Notes under the pieces: generated by a model
Database searches by the model: none
What the model saw: only the letters and a program-made list of their open reading frames with translations
Told to the model about the DNA's origin: nothing
In this document: one piece after another, positions 56,418-64,000 of the stretch
Numbering within the stretch: position 1 is the stretch's first letter
Layout: each line of letters starts with the position of its first letter
NCBI GenBank assembly: GCA_947455215.1
Contig: CANGNA010000018.1
Location: forward strand, 1 to 64,000
Direction of reading: 5' to 3'
DNA: 64,000 bases
DNA from: Chitinophagaceae bacterium
GTDB taxonomy: Bacteria; Bacteroidota; Bacteroidia; Chitinophagales; Chitinophagaceae
Made by a program: the position numbers and the translations under genes

Positions 56418-57665
56418 TCAATCAACCGCTGGCTTCCTGAGGTTATGTATGATCATCAGCGGGAAGTACAAGTAAACAAATACACCAAACTGACCTTCCA
56501 GGAAAGGTTCGATCATCAACTGCACAAATAAGGCAGCCCAGGTAACAGTAAAGAAAAACTTATCTCTGCCGCGCGGCAATGTAAACAGCGGCATCACTAC
56601 CCACCAAAGAAATAGTAATGCGCCCGGTATACCACAGCCCAACGCTACGGTAAGGAATTGGTTGTGTGGCACAAGGCGGTTACGCTCATCAGTAACCTGC
56701 GGATACCATTGGTTATACCCCTTATTCATTTCCACCATTATATCGCCTACGCCTACGCCCAGCACGGGATGCTCTTTGATCAGCCGTGTGGAGATGTCGT
56801 AAGATATAAGGCGGGAAAGGTCGCCAAGGGTGCCGCTCTTGTCGTGGTCGCGCAGGCGGTAAATAGTATACACTATATGTGCCTTGCGTTCGTGTAGCGT
56901 TGGTATATATTCAATAGCTAGCGATAATACTATGGGTATGGCAACGAGGCCCGCTATGCCGGCAATACTTCTGCGCTTAACAACGGTATATACTGCCCAC
57001 GATATCGCAAAAATATAAAAGGCAATGAGTCCGCTCTTGGAGGCCAGTATGTGCAGGTATATGGCCAGCAGCGCAGCTATCGCTATGGCCACCCACTTAG
57101 CCGTTTTAGAAAGGAACGATGGCAATGCATAAAACGTCCAGGCGATGAACAATGCACACGATGTACTGAAACAGATATAATCGCCATACACTGGCGTAGG
57201 TATCATATGCGATACATTATACTCAGCTATATAGTGCTGGTAATCCATCAGCAGGAAGGATACACTATACATGGCCCCGCCCAGCAGCATGCCACCACAC
57301 AACAGGGTGAGCATCTGTAATTGTTTGCGGGTAAATGCAGGCAGAAAGTTGAACGCAACAGGCAACAGCAGCACGGGCAACTTCATTTGCAGAAAGGTGC
57401 TCCATTCGGCTTTGTCATCGCTCCACAGGCCACTGATGGCGTATACTGCCACCCATGCCAACCCGGCCAGCCACCATTTGTCTTTTACCCATTGGCGGGG
57501 CGGTACATTCCACAGCCCGGTAATGCCCAGGATGATCATGCCCAACGAGAGAAATGCCCGCGAGCGGAGCAGCCCGGCGAACATAAGTAATATGCAAAAA
57601 ACAGCAATGTCGGATTTGCCTACTTTATTATTAATTAGAAAACTACTTTTGCTCACAGTATTCAC
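56418..57665 (-). CDS. O-antigen ligase family membrane protein (WaaL/Wzy-like)
   Basis: A 415-residue protein with about ten to twelve membrane segments. The long periplasmic loop typical of the family carries HERKAHIVYTIYRLRDHDK, RLIKEHPVLGVGVGDIM and NRLVPHNQFLTVALGCGIPG; the VPHNQFL box with its His and the upstream Arg-rich region are hallmarks of O-antigen ligases. Such proteins transfer a polysaccharide from lipid carrier to lipid A core or act as Wzy polymerases. Which of the two applies here cannot be told. Divergent from meaB by 29 bases. Confidence 0.87.
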   Translation of the reverse strand: MNTVSKSSFLINNKVGKSDIAVFCILLMFAGLLRSRAFLSLGMIILGITGLWNVPPRQWVKDKWWLAGLAWVAVYAISGLWSDDKAEWSTFLQMKLPVLLLPVAFNFLPAFTRKQLQMLTLLCGGMLLGGAMYSVSFLLMDYQHYIAEYNVSHMIPTPVYGDYICFSTSCALFIAWTFYALPSFLSKTAKWVAIAIAALLAIYLHILASKSGLIAFYIFAISWAVYTVVKRRSIAGIAGLVAIPIVLSLAIEYIPTLHERKAHIVYTIYRLRDHDKSGTLGDLSRLISYDISTRLIKEHPVLGVGVGDIMVEMNKGYNQWYPQVTDERNRLVPHNQFLTVALGCGIPGALLFLWWVVMPLFTLPRGRDKFFFTVTWAALFVQLMIEPFLEGQFGVFVYLYFPLMIIHNLRKPAVD

Positions 57666-57694
57666 ACATAGTAAACGGACAAAACTACGATTTA

Positions 57695-58630
57695 GTGCGT
57701 CAAAACATAAAGCAGTTGCACGAGCAGATAAAAGCGGGCGATTTCCGGTCGCTGGCCCGTGGCATTACGGTGGTTGAAAATAACCTGGACGGCTACGAGG
57801 AACTGATGACCGGCCTGAAGGATACGCACCGGCCAAGGGTAGTGGGCATTACCGGCCCTCCCGGAGCCGGTAAGAGTACGCTGGTGAACGCCCTGCTGAG
57901 CACCTGGCTGAAGGCCAATAAGAAGATAGCTGTGATAGCTGTAGACCCATCATCGCCATTTAACTATGGTGCGTTGCTGGGCGACAGGATACGCATGAGC
58001 GAATATTATACCAATCCCAATATATTCATCCGGTCGCTGGCATCGCGCGGGGCATTAGGCGGGCTAAGTGCCAAAATAATAGAGATAACAGAGGTTGTAA
58101 AAGAGGCACCATTCGATATAATAATAGTGGAGACCGTAGGAGTGGGGCAGAGCGAGGTAGAGATAGCCGGCCTGGCCGACTGTACTATTGTGGCTTTGGT
58201 GCCAGAGGCTGGTGACGAGGTGCAGACCCTGAAAGCCGGCATTATGGAGATAGCCGACATATTTGTAGTGAACAAGGCCGACCGTGATATGGCAGAAGCA
58301 CTGTACCGCAACCTGCGCATACTGGTCCATGAAAAGGCAATAGATGGCGATGAGATACCCGTAATAAAAACCATAGCCACCAACAACGACGGGGTAAACG
58401 AGCTGGCCGAAGCAATAGACGCTTACCTGGCCGGGGTAGACGGCACACCAGAGAAACACCTGGATCTGCTGGCTGAAAAATGCTGGCAGCTGATGCAGGT
58501 GCAACAGATGCGGGGCATCAACTACAGGCAGTTGCGGGCCGAGCTGGCTACATCGGTGGCAGGTGGCAGCTTTAATTTATATTCATTCACCATGCAATTC
58601 TTACAGCGTTCGCTGGGCGCACATTTATAA
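57695..58630 (+). CDS. meaB: MeaB/ArgK-type GTPase for B12-dependent mutase
   Basis: A 311-residue G3E-family GTPase starting at GTG 57695. Walker A is GPPGAGKST (G54-T62), the switch region reads IVETVGVGQSE, and the base-recognition motif is NKAD (about residues 188-191). DPSSPFNYGALLGDRIRM is diagnostic. MeaB chaperones and protects methylmalonyl-CoA mutase, controlling cobalamin cofactor loading. No mutase gene is in the window, so its partner must lie elsewhere. It shares a short divergent region with the O-antigen ligase gene and is followed by the WecA-like gene, 31 bases on. Confidence 0.94.
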   Translation: MRQNIKQLHEQIKAGDFRSLARGITVVENNLDGYEELMTGLKDTHRPRVVGITGPPGAGKSTLVNALLSTWLKANKKIAVIAVDPSSPFNYGALLGDRIRMSEYYTNPNIFIRSLASRGALGGLSAKIIEITEVVKEAPFDIIIVETVGVGQSEVEIAGLADCTIVALVPEAGDEVQTLKAGIMEIADIFVVNKADRDMAEALYRNLRILVHEKAIDGDEIPVIKTIATNNDGVNELAEAIDAYLAGVDGTPEKHLDLLAEKCWQLMQVQQMRGINYRQLRAELATSVAGGSFNLYSFTMQFLQRSLGAHL

Positions 58631-58661
58631 TAATAAGATAGTTATACCGTTATCTGTACGC

Positions 58662-59735
58662 ATGTTATCTGCTTTGCCTCCATACATACTCTATATTGCC
58701 TCCATACTGGTGTCGGCAGTGGTGAGCATGTACGCGGTAAAGAAGCTCATCTTCATAGCCCGTAAGCGGAAGATCTATGATATCCCCGACAACATACGCA
58801 AGATACACGGTGCTGAAATACCCAGCCTGGGTGGCATAGGTGTGTTTATTGGGTATATGGCTACCATACCGTTGTTTATAGCCAGTGGTGCAGGGCCGGG
58901 GTGGAACTATATCATTGTATCAACCGTTATCTTGTTCTTTACCGGTATCTACGACGACCTGATGAACATGAGGCCGAGTAAGAAATTGCTGGCCCAGCTT
59001 ATTGCGTCGGCAGTTACGGTTTACTTTGCTGATATCCGGCTTTCATCCTTTTACGATTTTTTCGGAGTACATGACCTGCCTTACTGGGTTAGTATTGGCC
59101 TTACAACTTTTCTATGCACTTTCTTCATCAACGTGTACAATTTTATCGACGGTATAGATGGCTTGGCCTGTATGCTGGGCATGCTGTATTGTGCAGTGTT
59201 CGGCGGGCTTTTTATCATGAATGGACAGCAGGCAGAAGCCGCTATTTGCTTTTGCCTGTTTGGTGCGACCGCAGGGCTATTGTACTATAATTACGCCCCG
59301 GCTAAAATATACCTTGGCGATACCGGCTCTATGCTTACCGGGTTTAGCCTGTTCATTTTTGCTGTCAATATCATCAGTTGGCCGAAGTGGAGTACAGATA
59401 TGTTTGGACATCCCGAACCGGAGATAATTGTAGTGTGTGCTGTGTTATTTTACCCGGTTTTTGATGCGTTAAGGGTGTTTGTCCTGAGACTGAAAAATGG
59501 TATCTCCCCGCTTAAGGCCGATAGGCGTCACCTGCATTACTATCTTATAGATTCGGGAATGAGCCATGCTAAAACCGCATGGTTACTGGTAGGTGTTAAT
59601 GTGCTTACCATTCTTATTGCAGCATGCTCAATATCCTTCCACCCTGCGCTACAGCTTTTATTGATAGCCGCTCCATCTTCAATTGTTGCTGTAGTAGCGC
59701 ACCGGGCTATGCGTAAGAAGAGCTTGGCGCAGTAA
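58662..59735 (+). CDS. MraY/WecA-like phosphoglycosyl transferase
   Basis: ATG 58662 gives 357 residues with about ten membrane helices; a frame upstream to 58563 overlaps meaB and is not used. Catalytic boxes are TGIYDDLMNM, FINVYNFIDGIDGLA, KIYLGDTGSMLTGF and the C-terminal DRRHLHYYLID. These are the features of polyprenyl-phosphate GlcNAc/hexose-1-phosphate transferases. The enzyme starts lipid-linked surface glycan synthesis; the sugar cannot be told from sequence. It fits near the O-antigen ligase gene. Confidence 0.92.
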   Translation: MLSALPPYILYIASILVSAVVSMYAVKKLIFIARKRKIYDIPDNIRKIHGAEIPSLGGIGVFIGYMATIPLFIASGAGPGWNYIIVSTVILFFTGIYDDLMNMRPSKKLLAQLIASAVTVYFADIRLSSFYDFFGVHDLPYWVSIGLTTFLCTFFINVYNFIDGIDGLACMLGMLYCAVFGGLFIMNGQQAEAAICFCLFGATAGLLYYNYAPAKIYLGDTGSMLTGFSLFIFAVNIISWPKWSTDMFGHPEPEIIVVCAVLFYPVFDALRVFVLRLKNGISPLKADRRHLHYYLIDSGMSHAKTAWLLVGVNVLTILIAACSISFHPALQLLLIAAPSSIVAVVAHRAMRKKSLAQ

Positions 59736-59744
59736 TTATCTATT

Positions 59745-60341
59745 TCAATCTTCCAGTTCTATTTTGTAGTCGTTCCCAATTATCTCATTCACTATGTTGG
59801 CGAAACCCTGATTCATTTTTGCAAGTTCCCGAATGTCGTACAGCATATTTTCAAAATCCCAGGTGCTCTCAACATTCATAAGTCGCAGCGGCAAGCCGTC
59901 TAAAAATTGAATGATCTGGCCATCGTTGCTAATGGGAGATAGTATTCCTGCTTTATCAATTATCCATTTGTGTAGCAGATGGTAGATCACCTTCTTTGTA
60001 TTAACTGCTGTATACCCTTCCCGGAACAAATCAAGCAATTTGAAAAAATCATCAAAGGCATCTTCCTCCCTTCCATAATGTGTTGCCAGAATATTGTTGC
60101 ACCACCCGGCTGAGCTGCCTGTCATATAGGAACAACAATAGTAGTCGCGTACAAATTCATCGAATTTTGCAAATTCTTTTTCAGATGCATCTTCCGTACC
60201 TTCTATTTGATTTCGTAGAGTGTAACCTTCAACAAACTGTCTTAGGCTGGTTAGGGACTTACTGCCCAAGTACATGTTGGGGCGCTTCCTTATCTCGTTC
60301 AGTAAGTCGTATAAATTATTGATCGATATTTTTTCAATCAT
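59745..60341 (-). CDS. AT-rich orphan protein resembling toxin-immunity proteins
   Basis: A 198-residue cytoplasmic protein with LLNEIRKRPNMYLGSKSLTS near the start and then an acidic helical body (EFAKFDEFVRDYYCCSYM, GWCNNILATHYGREEDAFDD, FFKLLDLFREG). The KRPNMYLG and GW(C/A)N boxes recall small immunity-type or phage-linked families of Bacteroidota, but I cannot assign one. AT-rich composition and isolation support a mobile origin. No toxin gene is adjacent. Confidence 0.6.
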   Translation of the reverse strand: MIEKISINNLYDLLNEIRKRPNMYLGSKSLTSLRQFVEGYTLRNQIEGTEDASEKEFAKFDEFVRDYYCCSYMTGSSAGWCNNILATHYGREEDAFDDFFKLLDLFREGYTAVNTKKVIYHLLHKWIIDKAGILSPISNDGQIIQFLDGLPLRLMNVESTWDFENMLYDIRELAKMNQGFANIVNEIIGNDYKIELED

Positions 60342-60370
60342 GCGGCAGGTATTGTTATACGCAATATAAA

Positions 60371-60395
60371 CAAAAACAGGGGCAGAAGGCCCCTG
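60371..60395 (-). terminator. Terminator of the lipoprotein gene
   Basis: CAGGGGC (60377-60383) pairs with GCCCCTG (60389-60395); on the minus strand TTTTTG follows. It lies 24 bases past the stop at 60419. Confidence 0.8.
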
Positions 60396-60418
60396 GTCAT
60401 TGCTATAAGAAAAATCGA

Positions 60419-61261
60419 CTATGGTAAAGTAATATTAACTGTAGTGCCGCTTGCTGTAGTAAGTACGGCCTGGTTGTCGCATGTAGCAGTGCTGCCGTAG
60501 TTGATGCTGCGGGTAAGGCCGCTGGGCAGTGTAAAAGTAATAGTGCCCGCTTCTATCCACCTGCAGCCCGCAACCATGATCAGCGGTGCTGAAGAGGATA
60601 CATTCACGCCTACAACGGCGCCGCTTGGCCTTGTTATAGTGCCGGTGCCGGTCAATGCATATTTATCATCGCTGAAATCGCCTGGTGTGGTATAGCCATC
60701 GGTCCAGGTGCGTACACGGGTGCTGTTGGTGATTATTGTGCCTGCGCCGGATGCCAGCGTTATTGTACCATTAACAGTAACGTTGAAATAAGGTTGTCCC
60801 AGTGAGTTATGGCCCATATTAGTAACGGTCTTTGTACCTTCTACCTTATTATCGTTCTGGTAAAAATTATCGAAAGTGATGGTGTGGGTCGATCCGCTAT
60901 CAGCATAATTACCGGTATAGCTGATGAGTATCTTTCCCCTGCGGTAGCGACCATCATTACATAGGCAGTTTACGGCGCCAAAATCTATAGTTGTGAGCCC
61001 CGTAGCATGGGTAACAGTAGCGCAGCCACTGGTGATGCCGGTAGTTTTATAGGCCAGCGTACCGCCCGATGATACATTGTTGGCCTGGTCGGCAATGCTC
61101 TCGGCATCGTTGTAAGATTTTTCCGATATCGAATGCTCGGTAGCATAGCCCGTATCTTCAGAAGTGTCTTTATTCTTTCTGCCACAAGAGGCAATAAAAA
61201 ATGTGGTGGCGACGGTGATGGCCAGCGAACTGACAAAAAGTAGCTTTTTTGTACGTGTCAT
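60419..61261 (-). CDS. Lipoprotein of unknown function
   Basis: A 280-residue protein with a lipoprotein signal ending FFIASC (Cys26) and a Ser/Asp/Glu linker. The mature part is almost wholly beta-rich, with regularly spaced Thr/Ser (SGCATVTHATGLTTIDFG, YTGNYADSGSTHTITFDNF, NVTVNGTITLASGAGTI). Two Cys pairs are likely (GCATVT...CLCNDG and GCRWIE...ATCDNQ). No family recognised; a beta-sandwich surface or periplasmic domain is likely. Confidence 0.7.
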   Translation of the reverse strand: MTRTKKLLFVSSLAITVATTFFIASCGRKNKDTSEDTGYATEHSISEKSYNDAESIADQANNVSSGGTLAYKTTGITSGCATVTHATGLTTIDFGAVNCLCNDGRYRRGKILISYTGNYADSGSTHTITFDNFYQNDNKVEGTKTVTNMGHNSLGQPYFNVTVNGTITLASGAGTIITNSTRVRTWTDGYTTPGDFSDDKYALTGTGTITRPSGAVVGVNVSSSAPLIMVAGCRWIEAGTITFTLPSGLTRSINYGSTATCDNQAVLTTASGTTVNITLP

Positions 61262-61550
61262 GATCGTATTTTTTAGTGGTTTAATATGCTAATTGCTTTA
61301 CTGAGACCTGTTACTGGCGAATAAGTTTAATGTATATAGTAAAATTTATTAACCAAGGTAATAAAACTTTCAATCTGAGTGCTTTAAGACTCTGCGCCAG
61401 CCATTATAAAACGCATAACGTTACTTCGCCCATAAAATAGGGTGTGTATTTTTTTAGTTAAAAACGGATATCGCAATACGTTTTTTTAATTGTTGTTATA
61501 TGTGCCTACAATAATTGGTGGTATCTTTCCGATAACATCGCTTTTATATA

Positions 61551-63161
61551 ATGTTTCTGCACAGATATCTAATCCGGTTTATAATTGCGCTCACGTTTTG
61601 TTTGCCTGTTGTTGGGTTTGCTCAGCCGGGTGTGCAGGTGGGCGATTCTATGATCCGGGAATTGACAAAATTTAAAGACGATACCGGCAAAGTAAGGTTG
61701 CTCACCCGTATTTCGCTAAGTTTCCGATACAGTAATCCACAAAGGGGAGTAGAGTATGGCAGCAAGGCCGTAGCACTGGCTGAGCAATTGGACTGGAAGG
61801 AAGGGCTGGTTAAAGCGTACAGTGCATTGGCCAATAATTACCTTACCAAATCAGAGTATGTTAAGTCGGCCGAGTATTACAATAAAGTGCTTACGCTGTG
61901 CGAAGAAATAGGCGACAAGGCAATGCTTGGTAAGACGATGGTAAATATCGGCATCCTGTATTTCACGCAAGCTAATTACCCAAAAGCACAGGATTACTAC
62001 TTTAAGGCCTTGAAAATTGAAGACGAGATAAAGAGCAAGGACGACATAGCATCGTGCCTGCTGAATATCGGGATAGTGTATAGCCGGCAGGAGAACTATC
62101 CGAAGGCATTAGAGTACTTTTTCAGATCGCAGAAGCTGGCAGAGGAAGTAGGTGATAAGCCGGGGCTGGCTTACAACTATGGTAATATAGGACTGGTATA
62201 CAAGGCGCTGAAAAACTATCCCAAGGCATTGGAATATTACGAGAAGGGATTGGCCTTGAATGAAAAAGCAGGGGCCAAAACGTATATACAGGCCGACCTG
62301 GGTAACATTGCCAACATTTACAGGGATCAGGGAAATTATGCAACCGCCTTCAGTTACTTCAACCGGTCGCTGAATATAGCCCGTGAGCTGGGCGATAAGT
62401 ACTCAGAGGCGATAACGCTGGGTAATATGGGTGAATGCTACCTGAACATTGCCCAGGATACACTGGGCAATATAAGGCCCGATAGTATGGTGCCCTCAGG
62501 TAAGCAGGCTAACATAGCAAAAGCAGAGCAATACCTGAGAACTGCCCTTGCCATGTCTAAAGAACTGGACGACCTGGATGGTATACAGGAGGTTTCTAAA
62601 AACCTGTCTGTCGCATTGGCATTAAAGGGCGATTATAAGGGGGCGCTGGACGCACATATGCAGTACACGCAGTATAAAGATTCCATATTCTCTGAAAAGA
62701 CGAAATTGAAACTGGCGGGCCTGGAGACACAACGCGAGATAGACCTGAGGGAGCGCGACCTGCAGATAGAAAAATTAAAGGCATCGAACAGGCGCAATGA
62801 GCGGATGGCCTATATCGCAGGTATAGTACTGCTGTTGGTGGCGATAGGCATTATACTGAACAAGGTGATGAAGCAGGCCCGGCACAATGAGCAATTATCG
62901 TCTGAAAAGAAGAAGCACCTGGCGCGCATACAGGAGCAGAGCAATGTGCTGGAAGATTTTGCCCACACCCAGGCGCACGATATACGGGGCGAAGTGGTGA
63001 AGATACTGGGCATCACCAAGCTATTCAATTACGAGAACCCGGCAGACCCCGTAAATAAAGACCTGATGGAAAACATGGCGAAGGTGACGGAAGACCTGGA
63101 TGCCATAGTAAAAGACATGGTGGCAAAAGAGAATAAATTCAATAAGGAAAGCAGAGGGTAA
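61551..63161 (+). CDS. TPR sensor-like protein with DHp-like helix but no kinase domain
   Basis: A 536-residue protein: signal peptide (MFLHRYLIRFIIALTFCLPVVG), eight or more TPRs (residues about 50-330, for example GLAYNYGNIGLVYKALKNYP), a coiled coil, one membrane helix (YIAGIVLLLVAIGIIL, about 424-446), then a cytoplasmic coiled coil. The end reads LEDFAHTQAHDIRGEVVKIL, with an H-x-x-R/S-H-D-like H-box as in HisKA dimerization helices. The ATP-binding domain is absent and the protein ends 60 residues later. It may be a decoy, an adaptor or a truncated kinase. No response regulator is adjacent. Confidence 0.75.
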   Translation: MFLHRYLIRFIIALTFCLPVVGFAQPGVQVGDSMIRELTKFKDDTGKVRLLTRISLSFRYSNPQRGVEYGSKAVALAEQLDWKEGLVKAYSALANNYLTKSEYVKSAEYYNKVLTLCEEIGDKAMLGKTMVNIGILYFTQANYPKAQDYYFKALKIEDEIKSKDDIASCLLNIGIVYSRQENYPKALEYFFRSQKLAEEVGDKPGLAYNYGNIGLVYKALKNYPKALEYYEKGLALNEKAGAKTYIQADLGNIANIYRDQGNYATAFSYFNRSLNIARELGDKYSEAITLGNMGECYLNIAQDTLGNIRPDSMVPSGKQANIAKAEQYLRTALAMSKELDDLDGIQEVSKNLSVALALKGDYKGALDAHMQYTQYKDSIFSEKTKLKLAGLETQREIDLRERDLQIEKLKASNRRNERMAYIAGIVLLLVAIGIILNKVMKQARHNEQLSSEKKKHLARIQEQSNVLEDFAHTQAHDIRGEVVKILGITKLFNYENPADPVNKDLMENMAKVTEDLDAIVKDMVAKENKFNKESRG

Positions 63162-63218
63162 AGTTCAGGATACAATTTCCAAGCAGGGGAAGTTATATTG
63201 CACGTTCGAAGTTAACTA

Positions 63219-63683
63219 CTAAGCCTTCTTAGCCAGCGATGCAAACTTCCTGGTAACGCCAACAATAAGATTTATTGCAAAAAGCGCATGGGCCAAAATC
63301 AATATAATAGCAGCTGAACCCGCTAACAAGGATATGCTGTGGCCTGTTTCGCAATAAGTTTTTGGTCTGCTGATAGTATCGGGATGAGTTGGAATCAGCA
63401 AATAGAGCATTGCCAGTAAGATAGCCAGGGAAATAACATGTGCCCAGGTAAAGGAGCGGCTTAACAGGAAGTTTTCCAGTATACGGTAGAGTATCCACAT
63501 CCATAGTATACCTGCCGCAAGAATGATGTCGATATAACGCCAGTGGATGATGAAATAGGAGTCGTGGGTATGAATGTCGAAAGTGTCAGTAGAAAATACA
63601 GCATGGACAAGTAATAGCAGCGCCATTACAAGTAGCAGCCCACAAGGCATTTTGAAGAGCCGTTTTAAAAAGATATTGTTCAT
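63219..63683 (-). CDS. Four-helix membrane protein with THDSYF motif
   Basis: ATG 63683 gives 154 residues; the frame upstream to 63836 overlaps the permease gene. There are about four membrane helices (LLLVMALLLLVHAVF, IDIILAAGILWMWILYRIL, VISLAILLAMLYLLIP, AAIILILAHALFAINLI). The loop FDIHTHDSYFIIHWRYID resembles the DTHDTYFVV...H motif near the low-spin haem region of haem-copper oxidase subunit I. I infer a distant relative or fragment rather than an active oxidase subunit. It starts three bases after the permease stop. Confidence 0.6.
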   Translation of the reverse strand: MNNIFLKRLFKMPCGLLLVMALLLLVHAVFSTDTFDIHTHDSYFIIHWRYIDIILAAGILWMWILYRILENFLLSRSFTWAHVISLAILLAMLYLLIPTHPDTISRPKTYCETGHSISLLAGSAAIILILAHALFAINLIVGVTRKFASLAKKA

Positions 63684-63685
63684 AG

Positions 63686-64000
63686 CTATCCCTTTACATC
63701 TAAAATATCCCTCAGTGCATTGCCTAAAATATTGAAGGCATATACCAGCAGCATAATGGCAAGGCCGGGGATAAGAGCGGCGAATGGCTTGCCCGCCAGC
63801 ATAAAGTTGTAGTGCTCCTTCATCATTAGTCCCCACGATGGTTGCGGCGGTTGTACGCCAATACCCAGAAAGCTGAGGCCGGCTTCTGTAAGTATGGCTG
63901 CGGCAAAGTTGCTGGCGGCAATAACCATTATCGGTCCGGCTATATTGGGTAGTATATGCCTGTATATGATGCGCGCATCGCTTATGCCAAGTGTTTTGGC
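63686..64000 (-). CDS. ABC transporter permease, Opp/Dpp type (partial)
   Basis: The C-terminal 104 residues of a binding-protein-dependent permease reach the right edge. The EAA-loop region is visible (LGISDARIIYRHILPNIAGP), followed by two membrane helices (MVIAASNFAAAILTEAGLSF and PGLAIMLLVYAFNILGNAL) and the ending RDILDVKG. GVQPPQPSWGLMM is typical of DppC/OppC. It should import peptides or nickel-like solutes; the other subunits lie outside. The gene ends three bases before the start of the small membrane gene. Confidence 0.88.
   Translation of the reverse strand, partial: AKTLGISDARIIYRHILPNIAGPIMVIAASNFAAAILTEAGLSFLGIGVQPPQPSWGLMMKEHYNFMLAGKPFAALIPGLAIMLLVYAFNILGNALRDILDVKG

Overview
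The window looks like a chromosomal segment of a Bacteroidota bacterium, most likely from the Chitinophagales/Chitinophagaceae side. The evidence is a choice-of-anchor/gliding-type surface protein followed by PorP/SprF and a PorE-like OmpA protein, two NHL-repeat proteins with type IX secretion (T9SS) sorting tails, a DUF6452-DUF6048 pair, a lolA-ftsK neighbourhood, many lipoproteins, and promoters of the Bacteroidota TTTG-N19..21-TAnnTTTG type. I see no rRNA, tRNA, CRISPR array or intact insertion sequence. Both edges cut genes: the tail of an unknown gene on the left and an Opp/Dpp-type ABC permease on the right.

Layout. 0-2.5 kb: stress-type genes (YflT-like glycine-zipper protein, Fpg/Nei glycosylase, a Pro-rich microprotein, a DUF4142 lipoprotein). 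2.5-5.5 kb: a TonB-dependent receptor operon with a translationally coupled membrane protein. 5.5-9 kb: NHL/T9SS protein, methyltransferase, secreted protein. 9.5-19.5 kb: M13 peptidase, RlmI-like methyltransferase, M28 peptidase with PDZ, a polysaccharide deacetylase/formyltransferase pair, and an FdhF/YdeP oxidoreductase. 19.6-25.2 kb, minus strand: small genes followed by the pheT-coiled coil-DUF6452-DUF6048-CDP alcohol transferase run. 25.6-33 kb: dnaB, a TPR metallopeptidase, small membrane/secreted proteins, lolA, ftsK. 33-40 kb: surface protein, PorP/SprF and PorE-like genes of the T9SS/gliding machinery. 40-45.5 kb: MocR regulator divergent from an EamA exporter and ilvE, then GNAT, DinB and small secreted proteins. 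45.5-50 kb: second NHL/T9SS protein, a lipoprotein, pepT. 50-53.2 kb: marC, an AT-rich foreign-looking two-domain gene, cspA, and repeat-rich spacers. 53-64 kb: secreted proteins, DUF2459, an FMN-type stress protein, O-antigen ligase, meaB, WecA-like transferase, an orphan TPR sensor-like protein, and the ABC permease.

How genes fit together. Several genes serve the envelope: lolA sorts lipoproteins, PorP/PorE anchor T9SS products such as the NHL and surface proteins, and the NodB/formyltransferase pair, WecA-like transferase and O-antigen ligase are candidates for surface glycan work. A recurring TGGyACG element lies 20-60 bases ahead of five genes, three of them stress-type, and suggests a small shared regulon.

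The most unusual items are: (1) the AT-rich gene at 51001-52188, whose C-terminal half resembles DUF4062/TIR-like domains behind a His/Cys-rich N-terminal domain; (2) a conserved block module of about 150 bases shared by the upstream regions of two unrelated secreted-protein genes (6934-7073 and 53023-53168); (3) a four-copy dispersed repeat made of three small hairpins; and (4) an orphan TPR protein ending in a histidine-kinase-like dimerization helix without a kinase domain.
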